From an uncultured Eubacteriales bacterium (lineage in GTDB: Bacteria > Bacillota > Clostridia > Peptostreptococcales > Anaerovoracaceae): 64,000 nt of DNA. Under the pieces are notes generated by a model, which worked only from the letters and a program-made list of their open reading frames with translations, was not told the origin of the DNA and did not search any database. Positions 9,174-18,435 of the stretch are shown one piece after another; position 1 is the first letter of the stretch, and every line of letters begins with the position of its first letter. Where the stretch lies: NCBI GenBank assembly GCA_902786855.1, contig CADAEH010000002.1:124001-188000 (forward strand), written 5' to 3'. The position numbers were made by a program, and so were the translations under genes.

Positions 9174-11807
9174 TTATGCGTTTGCACGCTTTTCTTCGAT
9201 AGCGGCCTGTGCAGCTGCAAGTCTTGCGATCGGTACCCTGAACGGTGAGCACGATACATAAGTAAGTCCTACATCATGGCAGAAATGTATGGTAGCTGGG
9301 TCTCCGCCATGTTCTCCGCATATGCCAAGCTTTATGTTAGGTCTTGTCTTGCGACCGCCCTCAACAGCAACCTTTACCAGTTTACCGATGCCCTTCTGAT
9401 CAAGTGACTGGAAAGGATCGCTCTCAAGGACTCCTCTTTCAACATACTTTTTGATCAGATCGCCGGTATCGTCCCTTGAAAATCCAAGTCCCATCTGAGT
9501 CAGGTCGTTAGTTCCGAATGAGAAGAATTCTGCTTCTTCCGCGATCTCATCAGCAGTGATTGCAGCTCTTGGTATCTCGATCATTGTTCCTATGAGATAC
9601 TTCATCTCTTCACCGGATTCTTTTATCAGTTTGTCAGCTACTTTGACTATGATCTTCTTGACGTATCTGAGCTCATCGACAAATCCTACAAGCGGAACCA
9701 TGATTTCCGGAATGATATCGAGTCCCTCTTCTTTACGTACCTCGATAGCTGCGGAAATAATAGCCTCTGCCTGCATTTCAGCGATCTCAGGATATGTGAT
9801 GGCAAGCCTGCAGCCTCTGTGTCCGAGCATAGGGTTCATCTCGTGCAGTTCAAGAGTCTTGTTAACGATCTTTTCATAAGGGATACCGAACTGCTCGCTG
9901 ACTTCTTTGATATCTTCATCTGTCTTAGGCAGGAACTCGTGCAGAGGAGGGTCAAGGAGTCTGATGGTAACAGGTCTTTCACCCATTGTCTTATAAATGC
10001 CTTTGAAGTCCTCTTTCTGATATGGCAGAAGACCGGCAAGAGCTTCTCTTCTCTCTGCTTCTGTATCAGCGAGTATCATTCTTCTGATCTTAGGGATCCT
10101 TTCATCCTCGAAGAACATGTGCTCTGTACGGCAAAGTCCGATGCCCTCAGCACCAAAAGCAATTGCCTGCTGAGCATCTCTCGGGTTATCTGCATTGGTT
10201 CTTACCTTGAGAGTCCTTGCCTCATCAGCCCACTCCATGATCTGCCCGAAATCTCCAGAAAGCTCAGGCGCAAGTGTTCTGATGGACTCAGTATAAACGC
10301 TTCCGTCAGTACCGTTGAGAGAAATGCTGTCTCCTTCGTGATAGACCTTTCCTCCTACAGTGAGAGTCTTTCCAGCCTCATCAACAATGATATCTTTGCA
10401 GCCGGCTACGCAGCACTTACCCATTCCTCTCGCAACTACTGCAGCGTGTGATGTCATGCCTCCACGCGCTGTCAGGATACCTTCAGCAGCAACCATGCCG
10501 GCAAGGTCTTCAGGACTTGTTTCTTCTCTTACGAGTATGACTTTTTTACCCTTTTCTGCATATACTGCAGCATCATCAGCAGAGAATACTATCTGACCGG
10601 TTGCGGCGCCAGGTGATGCCGGCAGACCCTTTGTTACCGGAACAGCCTTTGCCAGTTCTTCTGAATCGAATACCGGATGCAGCAGCTGGCCGATCTGATC
10701 AGGTTCAACTCTCATAACAGCGGTCTCCTTGTCAATGAGTCCTTCTTTTACGAGGTCTACAGCGATCTTTACAGCCGCAGCAGCTGTTCTCTTGCCGTTA
10801 CGTGTCTGCAGCATGAAGAGCTTACGATCCTCGACAGTAAACTCCATGTCCTGCATATCTCTATAGTGATTCTCAAGAGTTACAGCAATCTTCTCGAACT
10901 GTGAATAAACTTCAGGGAAGGCATCTGCCATCTCGGAAATCGGCTGAGGTGTTCTGATACCTGCTACTACGTCTTCGCCCTGTGCATTTACAAGGAACTC
11001 TCCGAAGAGCTTGTCCTCTCCGTTGGCAGGGTTACGTGTAAAAGCAACGCCCGTTCCGGAGTTGTTTCCGCTGTTTCCGAACACCATGGACTGCACGTTT
11101 ACAGCTGTTCCGAGTGAATCTGAAATATCATTGAGCTTTCTGTAGAGGATAGCTCTGTCATTATTCCATGATCTGAATACAGCCTTGATGGCCTCAAGCA
11201 GCTGGTCTTTCGGCTCCTGCGGGAACTCTCTTCCCAACTCTCTTACGACTACTTCTTTATATCCCTTGATGACTTCTTTCAGATCATCTGTTGTGAGATC
11301 TACATCGAACTCCACACCTGCCTTTTTCTTCTGACCTTCAAATACTGCGTCAAAGTTTGATTTTTTGATCTCCATTACGACGTCACCGAACATCTGTATA
11401 AATCTTCTGTAACTGTCATAAGCGAATCTCTCATTATCAGTCTTTTTCGCAAGACCTTCAACAGCAATATCATTCAGGCCGAGATTCAGGATAGTGTCCA
11501 TCATACCAGGCATGGAAACAGGTGCGCCCGATCTTACGGATACGAGCAGCGGATTCTCATTATCTCCGAACTTTTTGCCCATTACTTCTTCCAGTTCAGC
11601 AATGTGCTCCCATACTTCATCGATGACTGCCTGGTCAAGTACATTGCCGTCTTCACTGTACTTTCTGCACACATCAGTTGTGATGGTAAATCCGAAAGGA
11701 ACAGGAAGTCCGATATTGGTCATCTCTGCGAGGTTAGCTCCTTTGCCTCCGAGGAGAGCTCTCATGTCCTTTGAGCCCTCGTTGAATGAGTAAACATATT
11801 TTGCCAT
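9174..11807 (-). CDS. ppdK: Pyruvate, phosphate dikinase
   Basis: The enzyme converts pyruvate, ATP and Pi to PEP, AMP and PPi, or runs in the glycolytic direction using PPi. At 877 residues it has the usual length. The N-terminal nucleotide-binding domain starts with YSFNEGSKDMRALLGGKGAN, the swivelling phosphohistidine is in GGMTSHAAVVARGMGK near residue 455, and the C-terminal PEP/pyruvate barrel has CGEHGGDPATIHFCH with the catalytic Cys. AAGGAG precedes the ATG. It lies 60 bases after glyQS and probably ends that operon. With hppA nearby it suggests PPi-based energy economy. Confidence 0.97.
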   Translation of the reverse strand: MAKYVYSFNEGSKDMRALLGGKGANLAEMTNIGLPVPFGFTITTDVCRKYSEDGNVLDQAVIDEVWEHIAELEEVMGKKFGDNENPLLVSVRSGAPVSMPGMMDTILNLGLNDIAVEGLAKKTDNERFAYDSYRRFIQMFGDVVMEIKKSNFDAVFEGQKKKAGVEFDVDLTTDDLKEVIKGYKEVVVRELGREFPQEPKDQLLEAIKAVFRSWNNDRAILYRKLNDISDSLGTAVNVQSMVFGNSGNNSGTGVAFTRNPANGEDKLFGEFLVNAQGEDVVAGIRTPQPISEMADAFPEVYSQFEKIAVTLENHYRDMQDMEFTVEDRKLFMLQTRNGKRTAAAAVKIAVDLVKEGLIDKETAVMRVEPDQIGQLLHPVFDSEELAKAVPVTKGLPASPGAATGQIVFSADDAAVYAEKGKKVILVREETSPEDLAGMVAAEGILTARGGMTSHAAVVARGMGKCCVAGCKDIIVDEAGKTLTVGGKVYHEGDSISLNGTDGSVYTESIRTLAPELSGDFGQIMEWADEARTLKVRTNADNPRDAQQAIAFGAEGIGLCRTEHMFFEDERIPKIRRMILADTEAERREALAGLLPYQKEDFKGIYKTMGERPVTIRLLDPPLHEFLPKTDEDIKEVSEQFGIPYEKIVNKTLELHEMNPMLGHRGCRLAITYPEIAEMQAEAIISAAIEVRKEEGLDIIPEIMVPLVGFVDELRYVKKIIVKVADKLIKESGEEMKYLIGTMIEIPRAAITADEIAEEAEFFSFGTNDLTQMGLGFSRDDTGDLIKKYVERGVLESDPFQSLDQKGIGKLVKVAVEGGRKTRPNIKLGICGEHGGDPATIHFCHDVGLTYVSCSPFRVPIARLAAAQAAIEEKRANA

Positions 11808-11867
11808 AAATCAATACTCCTTTTTTAATCAGATTGCCGCAGCCAGAGGCTGTGGCTTTCATAGTGA

Positions 11868-13304
11868 TCAGAATCTCAGTCTCTCTTCGATATATGATCT
11901 GACTTCACTTATAGGAATTCTTACCTGTTCCATTGTATCTCTGTCGCGGATGGTAACACATCCGTCCTCTGCAGTGTCAAAGTCAACACAGATACAGAAC
12001 GGTGTTCCGATCTCGTCTTCTCTCCTGTATCTCTTGCCTATAGAACCGGAAGCATCATACTCAACCATGAAGTATTTGCTGAGTTCTTCATAGACAGGAA
12101 CTGCAACATCTTCAAGCTTTTTGGACAGTGGCAGCACAGCAGCTTTATAAGGAGCAAGTGCCGGATGGAGTCTCAATACTGTCCTTATGTCTTCTTTACC
12201 CTTGCTGTCGACCAATTTCTCTTCATCGTACGCATCTACCAGGAAAGCCAGCACAAGCCTTTCCACGCCTACTGACGGCTCAATACAGTATGGTACATAT
12301 CTCTCATTAGTCTCAGGATCAAGATAGCTCATGTCTTCGCCTGAATGCGTCTGATGCGCCATCAGGTCATAGTCTGTTCTTGAAGCAACACCCCAGAGCT
12401 CGCCCCAGCCGAATGGGAAAAGATACTCAATGTCTGTAGTAGCGTTACTGTAGTGTGAAAGCTCTTCCTGAGTATGGTCTCTAAGCCTTGTGTATTCCTT
12501 TGATAGTCCGAGTGACCAGAGGAAATTAGCACAGTAATCTTTCCAGTATGCGAACCAGTCGAGTTCTGTCCCCGGCTTGCAGAAGAATTCCAGTTCCATC
12601 TGCTCAAACTCTCTGACTCTGAAGATAAAGTTGCCCGGCGTGATCTCATTACGGAAAGACTTGCCTACCTGTGCGATGCCGAACGGTATCTTTTTTCTGG
12701 CAGTCCTCTGAACGCTCTTGAAGTTGACAAAGATACCCTGTGCAGTTTCAGGTCTCATATATATCTCTGCTTTGGAGTCTTCTGTAACCCCCTGGAAAGT
12801 TTTGAACATGAGATTAAACTGTCTGATCCCGGTAAAATCCGACTTTCCGCATTCCGGACAGCATATGCTCTTTTCTTTGATGAAATCCTCCATCTCAGCA
12901 TTGGACCAGCCATCTACGATCACTTCTTCATCAGGATTATGTTCTTTCAGATAGTCCTCGATCAGCTTGTCTGCTCTGTATCTTGTTTTGCATGATCTGC
13001 AGTCGATCAAAGGATCGCTGAAACCGCCGACATGTCCTGAAGCGACCCAGACCTGTGGGTTCATCAGGATAGCTGCATCCAATCCGACATTAAGCTTGGA
13101 CTCACGGACGAATTTACCCCGCCATGCATCTTTTATGTTATTCTTGAACTCTACTCCGAGCGGACCGAAATCCCATGTATTGGCAAGGCCGCCATAAATC
13201 TCCGACCCCGGGAAAATGAATCCTCTGTTCTTACACAGAGCGATTATCTTCTCCATGGACACAGCTCTATCAACATCAGGCATTCCTGTTTTATCTACTG
13301 CCAT
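11868..13304 (-). CDS. glyQS: Glycyl-tRNA synthetase, single-chain alpha2 type
   Basis: A class II glycyl-tRNA synthetase of 478 residues, the eukaryote/archaea-like dimeric kind instead of the two-subunit GlyQ+GlyS enzyme. Motif 2 is seen in [21 protein letters not shown] and motif 3 near [10 protein letters not shown]; the insert near 100-170 has a zinc-type CRSC...CCPEC pattern. The C-terminal anticodon-binding domain includes [16 protein letters not shown]. It starts five bases after the DUF4342-like gene, with a GAGGAG site, so the two are co-translated. Confidence 0.95.
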   Translation of the reverse strand: MAVDKTGMPDVDRAVSMEKIIALCKNRGFIFPGSEIYGGLANTWDFGPLGVEFKNNIKDAWRGKFVRESKLNVGLDAAILMNPQVWVASGHVGGFSDPLIDCRSCKTRYRADKLIEDYLKEHNPDEEVIVDGWSNAEMEDFIKEKSICCPECGKSDFTGIRQFNLMFKTFQGVTEDSKAEIYMRPETAQGIFVNFKSVQRTARKKIPFGIAQVGKSFRNEITPGNFIFRVREFEQMELEFFCKPGTELDWFAYWKDYCANFLWSLGLSKEYTRLRDHTQEELSHYSNATTDIEYLFPFGWGELWGVASRTDYDLMAHQTHSGEDMSYLDPETNERYVPYCIEPSVGVERLVLAFLVDAYDEEKLVDSKGKEDIRTVLRLHPALAPYKAAVLPLSKKLEDVAVPVYEELSKYFMVEYDASGSIGKRYRREDEIGTPFCICVDFDTAEDGCVTIRDRDTMEQVRIPISEVRSYIEERLRF

Positions 13305-13309
13305 AAATA

Positions 13310-14185
13310 TTAGATCTCCTCATCTTTGAATTCTTCTTCAGCTGCAGCCTCTGCATCTGCTTTAAACTCTTCGTCAGCTATGCCGGCTCTGTCTGAAGCT
13401 TCCTTAGCAATATCCTTAGCTGTTTCAGTTGCCTTCTTTGCTACCTTTTCAACAGCATCTTTTACATCGTCGAGTTTGCCGCTCTTCTCAAGCTTGTCCC
13501 ATAAAGACATAAGCTTGGCAGTGCCGCTGATGAACGCTTCTTTGATATCATCGACAGTACCGCTCTCTCCGAGCTTGTCCCAAGCTTCTTCTACCTTGGC
13601 AGAGCCTTTATCACCGAACTCCTGGAGCTTGTCAGAAGTCTTGTATGCGAATTCTTCTATCTTTTCTCCAAGCTTGTCAAAATCATCTTCTTTAACATCA
13701 ACGCCGGCCTTACCCAATACGCTCTGAGCCTTGTCTGCTCCCTTCTTAGCAGCATCCTTGGCTTTGTCATAAACACCTACTACCTTACCGTTGATATCTA
13801 TCACTTCCCCGTTCTCATCAACGAATTCAATGTCGCACTGAGCTCCGAGAGCAGCAACGATACCGAGTATAGCTCCCCATGGAACGAGAACTGCGCCAAT
13901 AACTCCTGCTGTCAGAGGGAAGTTGACGATGGTCTTATCACCTTTCCTGATAAGGATCCTTGTAACACTGCCCTTGTCAACGATCTCCTTAATTTTAGCG
14001 AAGACCGGGCTGTCCTTGAGACTTCCGCCGTCTATTGCGTCAAAGTCTTTGTTCATCTTTTCTTCGATATCGATGATAGCATCAACGACGCTCCCATCGG
14101 CCTTCTCAAGAGCTTCTTTTGCCTCTGCATATGTAGAGCCTGTTCTGTCCTTTACAAGTTCTATCTTCTCAAGATTGATATCCAT
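13310..14185 (-). CDS. DUF4342-type protein with UBA/TS-N-like N-terminus
   Basis: A 291-residue protein of unknown function. Residues 1-45 resemble the UBA/EF-Ts N-terminal helical fold ([20 protein letters not shown]). Residues 65-125 match DUF4342: a beta strand ([19 protein letters not shown]), then a Gly/Ala/Val-rich hydrophobic hairpin ([22 protein letters not shown]). The rest, about 130-291, is charged, amphipathic and partly repetitive, with two copies of a WDKL-ESG-DD pattern, and probably coiled coil. It is placed between recO and glyQS and shares their operon, three bases after recO. The hydrophobic hairpin suggests membrane association. Confidence 0.65.
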   Translation of the reverse strand: MDINLEKIELVKDRTGSTYAEAKEALEKADGSVVDAIIDIEEKMNKDFDAIDGGSLKDSPVFAKIKEIVDKGSVTRILIRKGDKTIVNFPLTAGVIGAVLVPWGAILGIVAALGAQCDIEFVDENGEVIDINGKVVGVYDKAKDAAKKGADKAQSVLGKAGVDVKEDDFDKLGEKIEEFAYKTSDKLQEFGDKGSAKVEEAWDKLGESGTVDDIKEAFISGTAKLMSLWDKLEKSGKLDDVKDAVEKVAKKATETAKDIAKEASDRAGIADEEFKADAEAAAEEEFKDEEI

Positions 14186-14188
14186 TTT

Positions 14189-14971
14189 CTATACCTCCAG
14201 TTCTGTTGGTTTACTGAGAACATCCGCATCGAGATATCTGTCGGTGTACTCGGCGAGTATCTTTCTGACAGTAGCCGTTACATCATCTCTGAGAACTGCC
14301 TTCTCAAAGGTGCTGATCGGCTTTGATCTAAAGTATCTAAACACATCGATTATATCGAAGAAAGGCTGATAAATCAATGCGGCGCCCTCCGTTTTCTCTT
14401 TATTCGCACATTCATCACACAATACTCCGCCTGATGTCACAGAAAATGATCTGAAGTCGTTCTTTGCCTCTTTTGAACCCTCAGGCGTTCTTACAGGTTT
14501 ACCGCAGTTGACGCAGTAATCAAGCTCAGGACTGACCCCAAGGATCGGAAGAGATCTGACGATAAAAGCGAAAAGCAATGTTTCAGCGCTCTTAGCTGCC
14601 CTGGAAATTGAGTCAAGGAATTCAAGCGCCAGATCATAGAGAGCAGGCATCGGCTCTCCGTCAGAAGTTACCTTATCGAGATATTCGATAAATGCTGATG
14701 CAGTCATGAACCTGTCTATATCTTCTCCAATAGAATAATAGCTCCTGCGTGCAGAAGCTGTGTTGATGCTGTATGAGTCTCTGCCTTTGAACACCTCATA
14801 TTCAGCAAAAGTAAACGGTCTGAGCGCAAGAGCTGATCTGCTGCGGCTCTTCTCATTGATAGAAGTTCCTGCAGAGATTTTTCCATACTGCCTTGTAAAT
14901 ATTACTATCATACGCCGGTTGCCGGCTATCCTGTGCTGCCTGAGCACGATTCCTTCAGTAGTGATTATCAT
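14189..14971 (-). CDS. recO: DNA repair protein RecO
   Basis: RecO helps load RecA onto SSB-coated single-stranded DNA (RecFOR pathway). The 260-residue protein has the N-terminal OB fold (TEGIVLRQHRIAGNRRMIVIFT), the helical middle and a zinc-type CVNCGKP...CDECANK pair. Its start lies eight bases after the era stop with no strong ribosome site, so translation is probably coupled. The gene order era-recO-glycyl-tRNA synthetase is a known Firmicutes arrangement. Confidence 0.93.
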   Translation of the reverse strand: MIITTEGIVLRQHRIAGNRRMIVIFTRQYGKISAGTSINEKSRSRSALALRPFTFAEYEVFKGRDSYSINTASARRSYYSIGEDIDRFMTASAFIEYLDKVTSDGEPMPALYDLALEFLDSISRAAKSAETLLFAFIVRSLPILGVSPELDYCVNCGKPVRTPEGSKEAKNDFRSFSVTSGGVLCDECANKEKTEGAALIYQPFFDIIDVFRYFRSKPISTFEKAVLRDDVTATVRKILAEYTDRYLDADVLSKPTELEV

Positions 14972-14979
14972 CTATTCTT

Positions 14980-15879
14980 CTATTCGTCTTTATATCCCCA
15001 GCTGCGTATGGTCCGCTCTGAGTCACGCCAGTTCTCTCTTACTTTGACCCAGAGGCTCAGATAAACCTTGCAGCCGAGGAGGTCCTCTATCTCACGCCTT
15101 GCAGCTTTACCTACCCCTTTGAGCTTACTGCCGCCCTTTCCTATTATTATTGACTTGTGTGACTTCTTTTCACAATATATTACGGCGCTGATCTCAGTGA
15201 TCTTTTCCCCCTCTGTGAATGACTCTATCTCTACGAATACCCCGTGAGGTACTTCATCATCGAGATAATTCATAAGCTTTTCTCTGATTATCTCGCTGAC
15301 GATGAATCTCTCAGGATGATCTGTAGCGATATCATCCGGATAGTACATAGGACCTTCTTTCATATATCCTGCCAGGCGGTCTTTCAGCATTTCAACATTA
15401 TCACCTTTGAGTGCACTGACTCCGTAGATATCATCGAAAAGGCCTGACTCCGTGTATCTGTTGTAAAGAGCCAGATACTCTTCAGGCCCCATCAGATCCA
15501 TCTTGTTTATTGCAAGCAGTTTAGGCGCATCTACCTTTCTGAGAAGCTCAAGCACATTTTCGTCCCCGCGGCCAAAACCCTTGGTCCCGTCAGTCATAAG
15601 CAGAACCACGTCTACACCTGAAAGTGTGTTCACTGCAGTTTCATTTATGGCTTCGCCGAGCTTGTTATGAGGTTTATGTATTCCCGGCGTATCGAGAAAA
15701 ACCATCTGAAGTCCACTGCCATCCTCATATGACAGATCAGTATAAATGCCCGTTATTCTGTTAAGGGTGGTCTGAGGCTTACTTGATGTGATAGCGATCT
15801 TTTCGCCCAGCATACTATTCATGAGAGTCGACTTGCCTACATTCGGTCTGCCGACAATGCCAATAAATCCTGATTTCAT
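14980..15879 (-). CDS. era: Ribosome assembly GTPase Era
   Basis: Era binds the 3' end of 16S rRNA and is needed for 30S maturation. The 299-residue protein has the G1 motif GRPNVGKST, G3 DTPGIH, G4 NKMD, and a C-terminal type II KH domain with GKGGSKLKGVGKAAR. The ATG overlaps the ybeY stop as ATGA, and an AGGAG site lies inside ybeY, which indicates coupled translation of two 16S rRNA maturation factors. Confidence 0.97.
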   Translation of the reverse strand: MKSGFIGIVGRPNVGKSTLMNSMLGEKIAITSSKPQTTLNRITGIYTDLSYEDGSGLQMVFLDTPGIHKPHNKLGEAINETAVNTLSGVDVVLLMTDGTKGFGRGDENVLELLRKVDAPKLLAINKMDLMGPEEYLALYNRYTESGLFDDIYGVSALKGDNVEMLKDRLAGYMKEGPMYYPDDIATDHPERFIVSEIIREKLMNYLDDEVPHGVFVEIESFTEGEKITEISAVIYCEKKSHKSIIIGKGGSKLKGVGKAARREIEDLLGCKVYLSLWVKVRENWRDSERTIRSWGYKDE

Positions 15880-16376
15880 CTGGTAACTCCTATTGCCTGC
15901 AGAATCTCTTCTTCGCGGGCTCTCATTTCCTGTTTTTCTTCATCATCCATATGATCGTACCCCATCAGGTGGAGGATACTATGGGTGAACAGATAAACGA
16001 ATTCTCTTGTAACACCGGTGCCGAATTCCTCAGCCTGACTAAGCACCTTGTCATAGCATATGACAACATCGCCTATGAGCACCTGGCTCTCACTGTCTGT
16101 CAGATCTTCCGCAAGATCTTGCATATCATCATACTGCGGAAAACTGAGAACATCAGTGATACTATCCACGCCTCGATGGTCTCTGTTAAGTTCTCTGATC
16201 TCATCTCCGCTGACAACCGTAACACCTATTTCGGCATCAGAATCCTCTGGACTCAGTCCTGCCTCTTCAAGTTCTTTACCGAATTCAAGGCTGACAGCTT
16301 TAAAGGCTGCCTGCTCCATAAGGCTTCGGATCTCATTTGTCAGTCTGTTATCATCATCGCTGTAATATATTTTCAT
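15876..16376 (-). CDS. ybeY: Endoribonuclease / rRNA maturation factor YbeY
   Basis: A 166-residue member of the UPF0054 family, with the metal-binding motif HSILHLMGYDH near residue 135. YbeY acts in 16S rRNA 3' end processing and ribosome quality control. It sits between phoH and era, the usual order. In many Firmicutes the genes dgkA and cdd lie between ybeY and era; they are absent here. Confidence 0.95.
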   Translation of the reverse strand: MKIYYSDDDNRLTNEIRSLMEQAAFKAVSLEFGKELEEAGLSPEDSDAEIGVTVVSGDEIRELNRDHRGVDSITDVLSFPQYDDMQDLAEDLTDSESQVLIGDVVICYDKVLSQAEEFGTGVTREFVYLFTHSILHLMGYDHMDDEEKQEMRAREEEILQAIGVTR

Positions 16377-16407
16377 AAGCTTTTTTAATCGGGTTGAAAT
16401 ACCGGGA

Positions 16408-17397
16408 TCATCTGACCTGATTTCCGGTTTTCTGGGAAGAAGACTTAGCTTTGTGAGTTTTGTCGTATGATTCGTACGCTTTTATTATCCTCTTGACCAG
16501 TTCGTGTCTTACTACATCTACCTCTGTGAAGTAACTGAATTCTATGCCCTCTACTCCTGTCAGCACTTTTCGGGCTTCTTTGAGTCCGGACACGGTCCCG
16601 CTCGGGAGGTCTATCTGTGTGATATCTCCTGTTACGACTACCTTGGAATTGAATCCCATACGCGTCAGGAACATCTTCATCTGTTCTCGTGTCGTATTCT
16701 GCGCCTCATCGAGGATGATAAATGCATTATCGAGGGTCCTTCCTCTCATATATGCCAGCGGGACTACCTCGATGACTCCTTTTTCTCTGAGCTTTGCTGC
16801 AGCATCCATGCCAAGGACATCATAAAGCGCATCATAAAGCGGTCTCAGATACGGATCGACCTTTTCCTGCATGTCTCCCGGGAGAAAGCCAAGTCTCTCG
16901 CCGGCTTCAACTGCAGGTCTCGTCAGAATGATCCTCTCTATCTCTCTGTTTTTGTATGCACTGATAGCCATCGCACAGGCAAGGTATGTTTTGCCGGTTC
17001 CTGCCGGTCCGATTCCAAACACCATGTCAGTGTTTCTTATATTGTCTACATACTGCTTTTGAGCCTGGGTTTTGGGCCTCAGGGGCTTACCCATATGTGT
17101 ATAGCATATGATATCTCTCGATGTCTTTTCTGCATCGAACTGCCTGCCGTTTGCCTCCATATCAATGATGTAATTGAGACGTTGTGAATCCAGACCCGGT
17201 TCAACATTAAGCGCTTCGATAAGCCTTCCGATGATACGCATAGCAAGTTCGGCATCCTTTCCTTTGATAAGAAGGGATCCGTCTCTGACAGTCATCTCGG
17301 TTTCTGTAATCTTTTCGACTTTTTTAACATTCGAATCATAATTGCCGAAAAGGTCCTGAATATTGATGTTATCAGGTATATCAAGTCTTAGTTCCAT
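16408..17397 (-). CDS. phoH: PhoH family ATPase
   Basis: A 329-residue P-loop ATPase with Walker A GPAGTGKTYLA near 135, Walker B FIILDEAQN and the downstream SGTVSGLKEA segment. PhoH-like proteins are RNA-associated helicase-like ATPases and are found next to ybeY. An RNA-binding-like region (LLIKGKDAELAMRIIGRLIEAL) precedes the ATPase core. No yqfC/yqfD genes lie upstream. Confidence 0.93.
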   Translation of the reverse strand: MELRLDIPDNINIQDLFGNYDSNVKKVEKITETEMTVRDGSLLIKGKDAELAMRIIGRLIEALNVEPGLDSQRLNYIIDMEANGRQFDAEKTSRDIICYTHMGKPLRPKTQAQKQYVDNIRNTDMVFGIGPAGTGKTYLACAMAISAYKNREIERIILTRPAVEAGERLGFLPGDMQEKVDPYLRPLYDALYDVLGMDAAAKLREKGVIEVVPLAYMRGRTLDNAFIILDEAQNTTREQMKMFLTRMGFNSKVVVTGDITQIDLPSGTVSGLKEARKVLTGVEGIEFSYFTEVDVVRHELVKRIIKAYESYDKTHKAKSSSQKTGNQVR

Positions 17398-17416
17398 ATA
17401 GTTCCCCGCCTGCGGC

Positions 17417-17875
17417 CTATTTTTTTCCGCTCAGGAACTCTTTTACAGCCTTGTTGACTGCTGATCCATCAGCGGTGTCCTTCAGTTCTGCCATGACAGC
17501 TTTCATCAGAGTTCCCATGTTCTTCATACCTTCTTCGATGCCGAGTGAAGCTGCGATTTCTTTTACTTTTTCTGCGATCTGCTCAGCAGACATCTCTTCA
17601 GGCAGATATCCCTGAAGAATCTCGATCTCCTTCTTATATGTCTCGGTCATATCATCTCTTCCGGCTTTTGCAAAGTCTGCAAGTGCGTCAGTCCTCATCT
17701 TTACCTGCTTTTTGATGATCTTAACGATATCAGCATCGTCCTCGAGTTCTACTCTCTGGTCTACTTCGAACTGCTTGATCGCTGCTCTGACCATGTTTAC
17801 AGTGTTCTTTCTGATAGTGTCCTTGTTCTTCATGGCTTCTTTATAATCAGCCACGAGCTGTTCCTTGAGTCCCAT
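17417..17875 (-). CDS. yqeY: GatB/YqeY domain protein
   Basis: A 152-residue all-helical protein of the YqeY family, related to the tail domain of GatB and so possibly tRNA-binding. Typical segments are MRAIKQFEV-like (NMVRAAIKQFEVDQRVE) and the C-terminal DGSAVNKAVKEFLSGK. It directly follows rpsU, as in most Firmicutes, with a GAAAGGAG ribosome site. The function is not established. Confidence 0.92.
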   Translation of the reverse strand: MGLKEQLVADYKEAMKNKDTIRKNTVNMVRAAIKQFEVDQRVELEDDADIVKIIKKQVKMRTDALADFAKAGRDDMTETYKKEIEILQGYLPEEMSAEQIAEKVKEIAASLGIEEGMKNMGTLMKAVMAELKDTADGSAVNKAVKEFLSGKK

Positions 17876-17888
17876 TCTGTTCTCCTTT

Positions 17889-17925
17889 CATAAAAGCAAA
17901 ATGCGAACCCGTAATGAGTTCGCAT
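17889..17925 (-). terminator. Terminator-like hairpin after rpsU
   Basis: ATGCGAAC/GTTCGCAT forms a perfect 8-bp stem followed on the minus strand by TTTTGCTTTT. It lies between rpsU and yqeY, so it may attenuate transcription and make rpsU mRNA more abundant than the distal genes. Confidence 0.6.
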
Positions 17926-17939
17926 CTGATATCGGCTTA

Positions 17940-18119
17940 TTAATACTTGCGTGCTTTCTTACGGGCAGCCTCAGACTTTTTCTTGCGTCTTACACTTGGC
18001 TTCTCGTAATGCTCTCTCTTGCGAAGCTCTGCCATGACGCCGTCGCGAGCGCAAGATCTCTTAAATCTCTTAAGAGCACTTTCTAAGCTCTCGTTTTCCT
18101 TAACGATAACCTTTGCCAT
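17940..18119 (-). CDS. rpsU: 30S ribosomal protein S21
   Basis: A 59-residue, very basic protein read directly from the sequence, starting [20 protein letters not shown] and ending RKRARKY. It matches bS21, which helps initiation on the 30S subunit. An AGGAGGTGAG site lies 8-9 bases before the ATG. It heads the long operon towards ppdK. Confidence 0.95.
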   Translation of the reverse strand: MAKVIVKENESLESALKRFKRSCARDGVMAELRKREHYEKPSVRRKKKSEAARKKARKY

Positions 18120-18179
18120 CTTCTTGTCTCACCTCCTGACGTCTGTAAATTGGTATGCATCCTATGACGCAACAGTAGG

Positions 18180-18208
18180 ATTTTACTACCGTGAAAACAA
18201 AAAGTCAA
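18180..18208 (-). promoter_or_regulatory. Promoter of rpsU
   Basis: TTGACT (18203-18208), 17 bases and TAAAAT (18180-18185) on the minus strand, about 60 bases before rpsU. The 316-base gap 18120-18435 holds this promoter, the divergent cwlD promoter, and a purine-rich stretch near 18220-18260 in which nothing else was recognised. Confidence 0.6.
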
Positions 18209-18354
18209 CCATCAAACTGCGGGAGATAAGGGGTAATGCGGGAGATGCGAAGACCCGCGACCGGAATAGGCGTTCAGCACACGACAGCACTGTTCTGCAG
18301 TAAGTATTGTACCACAATATTTATGTATTATTGTATAAAAGTGGCACAATATGT

Positions 18355-18383
18355 TTGATTAATTGTTATATTTGCCTTATTAT
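18355..18383 (+). promoter_or_regulatory. Promoter of the amidase gene
   Basis: TTGATT (18355-18360), 17 bases and TATTAT (18378-18383), about 50 bases before the start codon, which is preceded by TTGGAG. Confidence 0.5.
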
Positions 18384-18435
18384 TATATAGATATTATCAG
18401 AGGTAAGCATAACTTTCACATTTTGGAGAAATCAT

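Noticed and set aside
16504-17187. Open frame of 227 codons opposite phoH
   Set aside because: Antisense shadow of the phoH gene with no recognisable domain.
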